64,000 nt of DNA from positions 10,178,742 to 10,242,741 of the forward strand of contig NC_135565.1 of the NCBI RefSeq assembly GCF_964340395.1, written 5' to 3'. Position numbers and translations under genes: made by a program. Of this stretch, positions 13,480-25,700 are shown piece by piece. Source of the stretch: Glandiceps talaboti (Eukaryota; Hemichordata; Enteropneusta; Spengelidae). The notes under the pieces were generated by a model. It worked only from the letters and a program-made list of their open reading frames with translations, had not been told where the DNA came from and ran no database searches. The first letter of the stretch is position 1. Each line of letters starts with the position of its first letter.

Positions 13480-13587
<108 letters not shown>

Positions 13588-13689
13588 TAACGTTTTGTGT
13601 CTTCAGGCTTTTGTCAAAATCACTAATAAATCAGCAAAGCCATCAAACAGACAGTTTGACAAAACCGAGTGGACTTGAACAGGCGAAAC

Positions 13690-14310
13690 CTTACTCGTAA
13701 GTAATTGGAACCCTTGGTCGTGAAGTGTGTTGTTTAGGAGAAAACGAGGGGATATATATGATTGAACTGTGGAAATATCTAAATAGAAAATATAATGTTA
13801 ACCAGCATCTCCTACATCGCGACCTACAAAGTGTCACCAGTGGTTAAGCACTCAAACTTATGAAATTTGGAAATTCAAAATCCACACGTGCAAACTACTT
13901 TTTAAACAGAGTCATTACCACCTGGAACAACTTACCTGCTATTGTTGTAACACCACCAACTTTAAATACTTTCAAAAACAGTCAAGACACATATTGGAAT
14001 GACTATAAGTATATAACAGACCCCAGTGTTTTGGACCACTAATCAGTATTTACTGTCTTGTTCACCATCACACAGTTCAGAGTTGTATATATATTTTATT
14101 ATTATTAATCTGAAATCTACAAGTAATTACTATATTGAACTCTGCAAAAAACGTGGACTTTGTGATGAACACTCGGACCATGGACTAATCCACACACACT
14201 TTGTTACTAAATGTATGTTTGCACGATGCAAAAACTTGGACTTTGTGATGAACACTCGGACCATGAACTAATCCACACACACTTTGTTACTAAATGTATG
14301 TTTTGGTGAT
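13690..14310 (+). mobile_element. Truncated non-LTR retrotransposon (LINE) 3' end
   Basis: The C-terminal tail typical of CR1/L2-type reverse transcriptases is readable at 13860-14042: RANYFLNRVITTWNNLP, then a VVTPPTLNTFK-type motif and DTYW. The part just upstream (RRKRGD-like, then ELWKYLNRKYNVN) is interrupted by a short ATAT insertion near 13755 and an in-frame TAA near 13843, so the copy is dead. Its 3' region holds a ~95-bp direct repeat (14137-14310, acgtggactttgtgatgaac). No endonuclease or polymerase core is present. Confidence 0.72.
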
Positions 14311-14383
14311 TGATTTTTTGGGGACAATTTGACATTTATCAACTCAAGGCTATTAGCCTTTTCTAGCTGTAATATGATACGAT

Positions 14384-14478
14384 GTGATATAATTATGATA
14401 TGATATGATTATGATATGACATGGCATATGATATGATATGATATGATATGATATGATATGATATGATATGATATGATA
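14384..14478. repeat. (GATAT)n pentanucleotide run
   Basis: About 17 units of gatat with a few interruptions. Confidence 0.95.
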
Positions 14479-14479
14479 C

Positions 14480-15300
14480 AGGAACTAATTGCAGAATTAC
14501 ATAATTGATTGAGCCATCATTTATGGATGCTTGAATCTCTATTTGAGGAAACCTCAATTCGTGAAATCTTCGTCTTTTGCACTCAATACAGGGACATCGC
14601 AACAATGCATTAAGTCGTCCTATCTTCTCTACTAATTTTATAGGTGTTTATAGACATGTGACTGTGTTTCTAGTCATGAATAAATGAAATTGCGCCCTCT
14701 GCGTGAAGAGTGGAATTACTGTTGTTTGTAGATTGTAAAATATCGTCGTTGGTGGCGCTGTACATAGTCCGCCTTGCCGAGTGTGTAGAGCGCCGTACAC
14801 ACGGATGTTTTAAAAAATTTGTCCATGCTGTTATACAATTGATACCATATTGTATATGCATGGTATTAAGATTGATTATATGGTACAACATATTGCAATT
14901 ACATTGGTGACATTGTCAGCTGATTCTAGAAAAATAACTTGTCATGCATGTTTCAAAAATGAAATGATTTTGTGAAAGTGCGAGTGACAGCTATCTATAC
15001 GGATGACAAGTACGCCTAAGCACTATAATGTAAATGATTGTACGTTTTTAGACATAGTACAGAAACCTTGGTGATATCAGCATAACATCAACTCTCAAAA
15101 ATCAATTAGGGGATGTGCTACCAGGACAAAGCCTATCCATTTATATTTTGTTCTCGGCTTGGGACTAACGATAAAGGATTTTCGTCCATTGGGGGCGCTA
15201 TACCGTGACACATTTACCTAGATTACCTACCTTCTATGTACAAAGATGATGGCGCGCCGCACGCTGTCTGATTGTAGACAGAGTAAAGTCGGGGCTCGAT
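14480..15300. other. Non-coding stretch with several GCGCC-type sites
   Basis: No gene recognised. It carries four of the ten CTCF-like motifs reported in the findings (14691, 14751, 14788, 15191). Confidence 0.5.
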
Positions 15301-15309
15301 TTGGACATC

Positions 15310-17055
15310 GGCGTTATCTTCTCCAAAATATCCACACATGAATCTGTTCCATATTACATATCCTGCATACCCCACACCAGATACTAATCTTCCACGCATG
15401 TAACACATCTTCCATTTGTAGTAAACCCAAGATCCATGCATGTATCAATTCCATATATCTTCCATTCATTAAAACAAATCTCTTCCATAACAAAACCCAA
15501 TCCAGACCTGAATCTGTTCTATATAACATATCTTCAATTCATTAAATCTTCATACAAATGTGTGACACATGAATGTTCCACATAACAAATCTTCCATGTC
15601 ATAGCCAAATACACAAACAAACCTGTTCCATATAACATATCTTCCATTCATACAGCAGTCCACACATCAATCTGTTCCCTATAACACATCTTCCATTCAT
15701 ACAGCAATCCACACGTGAATCTGTTCCATATAGCATATCTTCCATTCATACAGCAATCCACACTCCACACGTGAATCTGTTCCCTATAACACATCTTCCA
15801 TTCATACAGCAATCCACACGTCAATTTGTCCCATATAACATATCTTCCATTCATACAGCAATCCACACATCAATCTGTTCAATATAGCATATCTTTCATT
15901 CATACAGCAATCCACTCCACACACGAATCTGTTCAATATAACATATCTTCTATTCAGTCAGCAATCCACACTCCACACACGAATCTGTTCCACATAACAT
16001 ATCTTCTATTCATAGTCAGCAATCCACACATGAATCTGTTCCATATAACATATCTTCCATTCATACAGCAATCCACACTCCACATGTGAATCTGTCCCAC
16101 ATAACACATCTTCCATTCATACAGCAATCCACACTCCACACACAAATCTGTTCCATATAACATATCTTCCATTCATACAGCAATCCACACTCCACACATG
16201 AATCTGTTCCATATAACATATCTTCCATTCATACAGCAAATCCACACTCCACACACAAATCTGTTCCATATAACATATCTTCCATTCATACAGCAATCCA
16301 CACTCCACACATGAATCTGTTCCATATAACATATCTTCCATTCATACAGCAATCCACACTCCACACGCGAATCTGTTCCATATAACATATCTTCCATTCA
16401 TACAGCAATCCACACTCCACACGCGAATCTGTTCCATATAACATATCTTCCATTCATACAGCAATCCACACTCCACACATGAATCTGTTCCATATAACAT
16501 ATCTTCCATTCATACAACAATCCACACTCCACACATGAATCTGTTCCATATAACATATCTTCTGTTCATAGTCAGCAATCCACACATGAATCTGTTCCAT
16601 ATAACATATCTTCCATTCATACAACAATCCACACTCCACACGCGAATCTGTTCCATATAACATATCTTCCATTCATACAGCAATCCACACTCCACACACG
16701 AATCTGTTCCACATAACATATCTTCTATTCAGTCAGCAATCCACACATGAATCTGTTCCATATAACATATCTTCCATTCATACAACAATCCACTCCACAC
16801 ACAAATCTGTTCCATATAACATATCTTCTATTCATACAGCAATCCACACTCCACATGTGAATCTATCCCACATAACACATCTTCCATTCATACAGCAATC
16901 CACACTCCACACACAAATCTGTTCCATATAACATATCTTCCATTCATACAGCAATCCACACTCCACACACAAATCTGTTCCATATAACATATCTTCCATT
17001 CATACAGCAAATCCACACTCCACACATGAATCTGTTCCATATAACATATCTTCTT
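15310..17055. repeat. 56-bp minisatellite, ~30 copies
   Basis: Unit tccatataacatatcttccattcatacagcaatccacactccacacatgaatctgt. It is most regular from about 15630 on, with unit variants lacking cactcca. All ORFs across it (WNRFMCGVWIAV, NGRYVIWNRF) are repeat artefacts. Confidence 0.96.
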
Positions 17056-17289
17056 TTATTATTTTTCTTTCTATCAAGTAGACTATGAAATCTAGTGAAA
17101 ATACTACAAAATACTGCAAAGATATAACAAAAATCTCTCTTCTTAGACTAATAAAGAATACTTATTGCTGTTTCTGTCTTTTATAACACATCTGATTGGC
17201 AAGCTACAACACGTGACATATCACTTTGTATACAATATACATGTACATCGACGGAACACATTTTCAAAGCATTTCTGTGTCAAGTTTAG

Positions 17290-17605
17290 CGGTCACATGG
17301 CATCTGGGCAGGAGGATGCTATAGCTACAAATTACACAAGGTCTGAACAGGATGTAGGTGAATGTCAAGTGCATTTTTTACACAGGGTGTAGCCAGGAGT
17401 AAGGAGGTTGCCAATTTGTCAAATTATGCTTTTACACTGGGTGTGGACAGGACAAAGGAGGTCGCCAATTTGTCAAATTCTGCGTTTACACTGGTGTGGA
17501 CAGGAGCAAGAATTACAGCTACAAATGTAACTCCAGTTTTTACAAAGGGTGCGGACAGGAGATCACCGCAACTACAAACGAGACTTTTACTACCATTAAG
17601 CATAG
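17290..17605. repeat. ~58-bp degenerate minisatellite
   Basis: About 5 units of tttacactgggtgtggacaggacaaaggaggtcgccaatttgtcaaattctg; the first unit (17300-17350) is decayed. Confidence 0.85.
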
Positions 17606-17747
17606 ACTAGCAATCAATGAAGATGAAACTACAAAGTTCCTTTAGGGTTGTCAGTATGACCTGTTGACAAATACTGTATCAAATGAAAACTGGTTCATGT
17701 ACATGATATCAGCTGATATCTTTCTCTATAACAATTGTATTCTTTAG

Positions 17748-18016
17748 AGCAATCTGACAAATATTTGACAGACGAATGGCTGAATAATTTGAATTTACCA
17801 GCTTTTATGAGTAAAATGATAGAACCGCAAAACTGTCATTATCTGGGTATTTACACGAGCACTAGAGGTTTACACGAGTTTTCTCTACAGTCGGATTTTC
17901 ACTTGACAGTAGTGAAATTTCAGCAGAAGACATCGAAAATAAACCTAGTACCAATGCGGTTCTGTTATCATTACAAAAAAATTATCCGAAACAATGAATT
18001 TTGTGTAAAAATATAA
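17748..18016 (+). CDS. Candidate terminal exon, unknown protein
   Basis: The pyrimidine-rich acceptor ttgtattctttag|AG precedes 88 open codons ending in TAA. It begins in the phase that fits a join to the exon ending at 11524, giving a hypothetical 115-residue product. The sequence is non-repetitive (EQSDKYLTDEWLNNLNLP ... NEFCVKI) and has a coding-like mix of residues, but I recognise no family. AATAAA lies about 530 bp downstream (18547). Alternatives: an exon of another gene, or chance. Confidence 0.3.
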
Positions 18017-18029
18017 CTATGTTTGCATG

Positions 18030-18300
18030 ATTTCGTGATCATGGAACATGACAAAACAGGTATGACTTATTTTCAGTACTGCACTGCAGGGATCATGGAA
18101 CACTCATTTGCATACAGGTATGCTATCATTTTTTCCAGTACTGCACTGCAGGGATCATTTTCTCAGTACTGCACTGCAAGAATCATGGAACACGCATTTG
18201 CATACAGGTATGACTTGTTTTCAGAACTGTATTGCAGGGATCATGGAACACTCATTTGCATATAGGTATGCAATACTTTTTTGCAGTGCAAATACCGATA
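18030..18300. repeat. Degenerate minisatellite with ATTTGCAT motifs
   Basis: About 4 units of gggatcatggaacactcatttgcatacaggtatg...cagtactgcactgca. Confidence 0.88.
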
Positions 18301-18930
18301 ATGTGTGCACATCAATGCAAGTCATCACCAGTATGTCTTCATCTGAATACCGATAATAATAATAGTATTGTGATCAATAATGTCTGGTTAGCCATACATG
18401 TTTTGTCACGGGTTTACACAAATACAATCTAGACTATATATTTTGTTTTAAATTCTAAGTGTGTATTGTCCCTTTTATTTGGAACTCCGACATTGAATAG
18501 CAACTGAAAGACAAACTACTAATTTTGTTTTTCACTTCCATTTCCAATAAAACTAATGAATTACTTCCTTTGTTTTATTTGTTTACAATTGCGCCACGTG
18601 ATTCGTGTTTTGCCAAAGCCGAAATCAAAGTCCTCACTAGATGTCAGGAATTATATATGATATGATATGATTGATGATTATGAAATTTTACCTTGAAAGC
18701 TGTGGTCATGATATTAACAGGGAACACACAAGTGAGGCTGATTGCATCTTAGCTGTATTTCGTCTACTTATGGATTCACAGTAAAGTTATTTCAATTAAC
18801 CCCAGTTCTGGTGGGAGCTCTCGTTTCATGAGAAAAGATGCTCCTAACTTTATTTATTTCCAGCAAGGTGTCATTCCAAGAGTTCAGCAGACCTCGATCT
18901 CCTCAGATTTGTCTATTTCATGACTCTATT
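18301..18930. other. Non-coding stretch
   Basis: (AATAAT)-type microsatellite near 18350 and a short atgatatg run near 18655. No gene seen. AATAAA at 18547 could serve the candidate exon upstream. Confidence 0.45.
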
Positions 18931-18934
18931 TTAG

Positions 18935-19335
18935 AAAGGTTGCATGATGCATGATTGTGGACTCTACTTTAGAGAGGTTGCATGATGCAGGATTGTGAAC
19001 TCTACTTTAGAGAGGTTGCATGATGCAGTATTGGTGAACTCTACTTTAGAGAGGTTGCATGATGCAGTATTGGTGAACTCTACTTTAGAGAGGTTGCATG
19101 ATGCAGGATTGTGAACTCTACTTTAGAGAGGTTGCATGATGCAGACCTATTTTTAGAGAGGTTGCATGATGCAGGATTGGTGGACTCTACTTTAGAGAGG
19201 TTGCATGATGCAGAATTGGTGAACTATACTTTAGAGAGGTTGCATGATGCAGGATTGTGAACTTTACTTTAGAGAGGTTGCATGATGCAGGTTTGTGAAC
19301 TCTATCTTAAAGCAGTTGCATGATGCAGGATTGGC
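18935..19335. repeat. ~38-bp minisatellite (ctttagagaggttgcatgatgcag)
   Basis: About 10 copies of tgaactctactttagagaggttgcatgatgcaggattg. Confidence 0.95.
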
Positions 19336-19499
19336 AAAAATGACTTTTTTGGAATCCTGAAGTATAAGAAATGTGATCAAGATAAAACCAGCCTCACTTT
19401 GAGACCCTTCAAGACCTCACATATTACAATACTTAAATGAATGTATACAGCTTAAGTTCAAGGTCTTATAGCAAGGCCATTTACTTAAACACAGTTGAC

Positions 19500-20010
19500 A
19501 ATACAAGGGTCTTACATTTACATATTGCAAACCAGTTGATAACATAAAGGTCCAACACTAAGCAATGCAAAACACTTGTCACCATGAGTCCATGATGACA
19601 ACCTAATACTTATTGTTGCAAAACACTTGTCGGCATGACAACCTAACGTTTCATTTTGCAAAACAGATGATGACGTTGCAGCTAGTCTATCACTTAGCAG
19701 TGGAAGATAGCATTGCAAAACAGTCGATGACATAACAACCCAAGACTTAACATTGCAAAACATTTGGCACAGCAGCATAGCGTTGCAAACAGTGGACGAT
19801 GTAGTACAGCCCAACATTTCACAATAACATCACAAAACAGTTGATGGCATGGTAGCCCAACAATTAACATTGCAAACTGCAAACATGACAGTATGACACT
19901 CGGCACTGCAAATACTGCTAACATGAGACCCTAATACTCAGCACTGCAAATACTGCTAACATGAGACTCTGACACTCGGCACTGCAAATACTACTGCTAA
20001 TGACACAATA
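19500..20010. repeat. Degenerate ~45-bp repeat (cattgcaaaaca.ttg)
   Basis: About 10 decayed units around cattgcaaaacagttgatgacat; later units read ctcggcactgcaaatactgctaacatgagac. ORFs here have no support. Confidence 0.75.
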
Positions 20011-20502
20011 ACCTTACACTTTGCAATGCTTGTGAATATAATAAGTACATGTACACAACACAACACACTCAATCAATTATATAAAAAGTCAACTACACGT
20101 CTTGTAAGAACACACAATAAAAACATGCAACAATTATGAAAAACTTGTTCTCTCTCCTCAACAAATGCCATTTTAAGAACTGCACAGATCATCAGAGTAG
20201 ACAAACACAAGTATTTGGAAGATTTCCAGTTTAAAAAAGAAAAAAAAGAAAAATAACAATCGTGGGTTTGATGACTGGGTGCGTCTTACTCTAGAATGAA
20301 GACGCTTTGTCGTCCACAATACACAATCATACATTAAGTCAGCCAAATAACACACTTTCAACCACACAAAATACATACATTCTGAAATAAAAACTAATGC
20401 TAAAACATCAAAAGAACCTAAGACACTATTAAAAGTAGAAAAATTCCATTACCCTTTTAAGACGATCTGTGCATACAAAGACTTTTGCTATCAGAATAAA
20501 TA

Positions 20503-20640
20503 CTTGCATATCACTACCTGTATTTGCATGTTATTGTCCATTCATTTGCATATATAGGGTAACATCTGTAGTTATCATTGCATGCATCAATCTCAATAAA
20601 TTTGCATACATTACAAGAACATTTGCATATAGTATGCAGG
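20503..20640. promoter_or_regulatory. Cluster of four octamer (POU/Oct) sites
   Basis: The octamer ATTTGCAT (reverse of ATGCAAAT) occurs at 20522-20529, 20544-20551, 20600-20607 and 20621-20628, four times in 107 bp, about 2.1 kb downstream of the polybromo stop codon. Function as a POU-factor target is inferred only. Confidence 0.35.
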
Positions 20641-21059
20641 GGTGAAGAGCTTGACAACAAATCTACTTGGATGGACACTTGAAACAGGATTTTCACTTCA
20701 AAGTCTGAGAAAAAGACCAGCTAAAAAACCAATCAGTGCAAGAAATTGGGTGAACACACTCTGTTCCTCTTATCAGCTTTGTTAAGTTAATGTCAAACAA
20801 GTGGTTATTGTTTTTGTTCTTGTTGTCTAACTTCCCCTGATACATCGTGTCACTGTCAAATCTTGAAGTATTTTTTTTAAAAAGGAAAAAAATGTTGCTG
20901 TAGAAAAAAATGCGCTATGTAAATTTATTTTTAAAATATAAAGGTTTGCCACCAGTAAAGCATATTTGTTCATTACCAAAAACCTCCTTGTACCTTTGTG
21001 AGTTTGGTTAACATGATTTTAAAAGATGTGTTTTATGTAACCATGTAAACGGATAAAAT

Positions 21060-21240
21060 TCACAACTACTACAACTGGCCCTGACTGAGCATAATGCATA
21101 TTGGTTGCCATTACTACTGGCCCTGACTGAGCATAATGCATATTGGTTGCCATTACTACTGGCCCTGACTGAGCATAATGCATATTGGTTGCCATTACTA
21201 CTGGCCCTGACTGAGCATTGTGCATATCGGTTCCAATCAC
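21060..21240. repeat. 42-bp minisatellite, 4 copies
   Basis: ggccctgactgagcataatgcatattggttgccattactact, nearly identical copies. Confidence 0.96.
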
Positions 21241-21254
21241 TACCTTGACTTAGT

Positions 21255-21720
21255 TGTTGACTGGGTCAACACTATTGGAGCCATACATGGTCTAATTAGT
21301 GTTACACCTGGTCAACACTATTGGAGCCATACATGGTCTAATTAGTGTTACACCTGGTCAACACCATGGGAGCCATACATGGTCTAATTAGCGTTACACC
21401 TGGTCAACACCATTGGAGCCATCCATGGTCTAATTAGTGTTACACCTGGTCAACACCATTGGAGCCATACATGGTCTAATTAGCGTTACACCTGGTCAAC
21501 ACTATTGGAGCCATACATGGTCTAATTAGTGTTACACCTGGTCAACACCATTGGAGCCATACATGGTCTAATTAGTGTTACACCTGGTCAACACCATTGG
21601 AGCCATACATGGTCTAATTAGCGTTACACCTGGTCAACACCATTGGAGAAATACATGGTTTAACTTGTGGTCAATCCCATTGAGCCATACATGGTCTAAT
21701 CTGTGTTACATCTGGTCGAC
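21255..21720. repeat. 46-bp minisatellite, ~10 copies
   Basis: Unit acaccattggagccatacatggtctaattagtgttacacctggtca, directly after the 42-bp array. Confidence 0.96.
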
Positions 21721-22717
21721 CACACTGACTCTAAACACTGCTACATCTGTGTACACATGACAGTAAAACTCCGATTGACTGATGTATGTGAACCCCACTA
21801 CAGAACAAGTCACTACTCCCATGTACACCTCTCTGAGGGCGCTGTCTTCAAATGAATCACTGTCAAATATTGACATGACTGTTATGTGTTCACACTGTTA
21901 TGTGTTAACACAATGGCTGTAAATAAAAACTAATAAAGTAAGCAAATAAATCAATCATCTTGATCTATTTACCTCTTGTGTCACCATGGTGACAAATAAG
22001 TACTTTTTAACATCGGTATGCTATTATTTGTTCCCAATTCTGTCAATTTTTGACATCAAATCCTGTAACTGACTGCATGACTGCAGTAGGCTATATTTGG
22101 CGCTTACAGTACGAGGAATTATAAAATATATGTTGCCATGACAACAAAAGACTAAAAAACACTGCCAAAATCAGAATCGGCGAGCCTGTCAATTTGTATG
22201 CCATAGTAACACGAAGTGGTGATGTACAGTAGATTATGGTTTCTGTACATGTTGTGATAATTCTTTGAAATTCAAGATATGGTCTGTCCTTCCTTGCCAC
22301 CCTCCCTCTCACCCTTACACTGATAAACTTTTGCTATATATAATAAGTGGCCCGACACATTTCATATGTGGTAGGGGGTGGAAAGCGATACACCAGACAG
22401 AATGGTGAGTTGCTTCATGGCAGTTATGAGTCAAAGAAATAAAATACTAATGCCAGTATGACAGCTGTACTGAGTATATAAAAATCATTTTTCATAAAAA
22501 TTTGCCACCGATTCCATCGTTTTACAAAGCTACATGATCAGTCATTACTTTATCTCTCACTTGCTGTCCAAATATTACCAGTAATAAAAATTACACTTCA
22601 AACTGTTCACTGACAGAAATAACATCTGAAAGTGCTTGAAGTAGTACAGTGGTCCCCTTTCTTGGACCACTTTTTTTGCTTTCAAAATCGTACTTTCTTT
22701 TTTAAAATTAATTTTTT
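21721..22717. other. Probable polybromo 3' UTR / downstream flank
   Basis: Non-repetitive AT-rich sequence directly downstream of the polybromo stop. No AATAAA on the minus strand was found in the first few hundred bases, so the transcript end is not placed. Confidence 0.4.
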
Positions 22718-25700
22718 TCATTGATTTGTCTGACTAGATCTTTGTAAGCCAAGGCTGGCTAAGGCTTCTGGTTTGTCCCTAATTCCTGTAAAAGGCTCAA
22801 GATTTCTCTTTGGACCAAGCATAGCACCTGAACGTCCTCTTTGTTGAATTAAATGTGCATTCTTGGGTAAGTTTTCTGCAGTTATGATGACGTCCTCGTA
22901 ATTCTGTCGATGTTGATGTTGTTGTTGTTGTTGTTGTCTTACTGATGTGTTTACTTTGATAAGTCCTGGCATTGCATTACTTGTCCTTTTGTATACTTGT
23001 TGTTTCTCTAGTAAGTTGGTTAAGTTAGGTAGCGTATTTGATGGTGAATGTGTACGTTTGGCTACATTGTGATGATGTATATTATGCACTGACTGGGGCG
23101 TTAGTTCAGGTGGTCCCTGCATAGACTGTATGTTATTTGGTTCGGGTTTGCTAAGTTGTAGACTTGAACTAAGATCTGATTCAATCAGTCTCTGGTAGTA
23201 GTTCACTTTTGCAGGTAGCATTTGTTCCTTGGTGACTCCACCTTTCTGCAGCATTGAGGTGACAACGGGGAAGGTTCCATAGTTTGCAGTGGAATGTGAT
23301 GAGGTATTTGAAGTTTTGGATAACATGCCTCGGCTAGAGTTTGCTGTTTTCTCTTGATCTGAGGGTGCTAGTAGCATTGGTTTAGCTGACTCTCTTGAAG
23401 ATGGAAGTGTACTTAAACCAGAGCTATTTACTCTCAATGAACTAATACTGTTACTGTGCATGTATTGTTCTACACTGGATGATGCATAGCCCGAGTCTGG
23501 TGACGAGTTTGTTCCCATTGAGTGGCCCCCTACACTGGAGGGCATATGATCTGATGCATAATGTCCCTCAGGTGAAGTTCCTCTCCGTGGACGTCCCCTG
23601 TTCTTCTTCTCCACAATATTTTCAAAAGGTTCTAAAGTGTGGCCTCGCATTCTTGATACAAAGCAAGATGATTTCATATCTTGTGGATTCAAAGATTTGG
23701 ACATATCTGGTCGCGTCTGCACCAACGGGTTGAGTTGTGGACCATGGTGGTGTGAGTTGTATTCTCCCTGACTGTCAAGCCAAAGATGTTGTTCATTTGG
23801 ACTCACAGTCCAAGACTTCTCTATAACCAAACCTGATACGCCATGTTTGCAATCTCTTCCGGTACGCGAGTAATCTGTAGGTGAATCAAACGCTTCTGCT
23901 GTGAACTTTCTTTTCTTGACTGGAATAGTGAGATCCACTGGCCCAAAGCCATCTTCAGAGTCTAAATGCCGTTTCTTAATGAGATAGCTGGATGTATGGC
24001 TTGCAACCTTTGCTATCGACAGAGGTTTTGTTTCTTCTGTGGGTAATTCTTTCGCCAGAGCTGGTGGAGGTGTTGAGACATAATCTTCTCGATTGATGAA
24101 GGCTTCACTATCCTTATTCCTTTGTTGAGATGATGGTGCAGTTGCCATGCCTACAGATGATGATGATGATGATGATGGAGCTGTTGCCATGGTAAAGGAT
24201 GGGTCGTGTTTAATATGTGACTCAGTATTTCTACAAGGAGGTTCTGTAGAAGGGATTTGGAACTCTCCATTGCTACTTGGACTGTCACTGTTCAATTCCT
24301 CTGCTTTGAGAATACTGGCAGCCATGTGGAGTGGAAAATGTGAAAGAAGAGAGAGTTTATGACGATCCAGTACCGCTGGTTTATCAGGCGTTGCTAATAC
24401 ACTCTTTGTAGTACTGTCTGACATTGGTGTTTCACTACGACTTGAACTTCCACAGGAAGACCGCCGCTGTCTGATCAGTTTTTTGTGTTCAATTTGCAAA
24501 TGCAATTTCATCCAGGCTCGTTTATTACAAAGGAAGTCACAGCGTCCAACAAGACACCTTAGCAGACTGATAGTTTCACCGATGTCTTCGCTGTACATCT
24601 GCAAACGTACAGATCCAGGTAAAGGAAGCGAATCGTCCTCTTCTGCCATTTCTCTCAATCGCATCTCAAACTCCAAAAAGTCTTTGCTTATCTGGTCACC
24701 TGCATTTGTAGTGGTGGAGACAGCTGGGTGGCCACTTCCTTGTGAAATCAGTTCTACAGGTGGCGCCATATGACCAGGTTCACAGTCCACAGTTGATGGG
24801 TTACTGGGTAGACCTATTGAATCTTTCACATGCCCTACGTACTCATCTCTCCTAAGCTCATCTCTCCTGAGCTCACACTTGTAAGGCGATGATGTCTCAT
24901 CATTTTCCTTATTAGTTTCTTCAACCCACTTTTGAGTATCTTTGTCAGCAAACGTCAGGTCAGTTGCTTTACCTGCTTCAAGTGTTTTGGTTTGTACAGG
25001 AGTGTTAACATCCGGACTGAATTGCGACTTTTCACTCTCGGTGTTCGTATCCTTATCAATATTCGGCTGGTCATAAGTACTCGCTTCAATGGCTCGTTTC
25101 AGATGTGCAACTTGTTGTCTTGTGCATACACGACCCCCAGAGTTGCTGACATAACCCCTTCCTCTTCCCCTACCCCTGGTTCTGACACGTGTTTTGGGTT
25201 TTTCAAGTGATGTCTGTGGAAAGCTAGTGTCCAATTCTCCACTATCACTCTTGGAAGACCTTGTGTCATTATCTGGGGTTAGGCTATCACGTTCTGGTGG
25301 GGGTGGTGTCATCTTGCCACTTTCAGTAAAGTCAGGTTTTGAGGCACTGTGTTGGTTGGAAAGATCCAACACGTCAGCTGATTCTACTAGACGACTAGTG
25401 TTAGCCTGCAGTGTATCGATGGTCTCATTTCCACTGGCTTCTGAATCAGTGCGCTTCTCAGACAAAAGTTCCCTCACAGTTTTGATTTTGCTTTTCCTCA
25501 TTCTCTCTGCCATCAATCGCTTTCGCTTGGCTTCTCGTCGGATGCGGTACGGTTCTTTGTACGGTTCCTTCTCTTCTTCTGAGAGAGCCTTCCATTTGGT
25601 CATAATGCACTTCTTCAAAGACCCTTTAGGCTTTCCTTTGAATTTATCACTAAGTCTTTTTGACCATCTTTTGTAGAACCTGTAGAATGGTGACCTCATA

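Noticed and set aside
15223-16719. Many 70-90-codon frames (WNRFMCGVWIAV, NGRYVIW)
   Set aside because: They arise from the 56-bp array in different phases.
17165-17392. Plus-strand frame with MASGQEDAIATNYTRSEQD and a GTAGGT donor
   Set aside because: The segment is a decayed unit of the 58-bp minisatellite that follows it.
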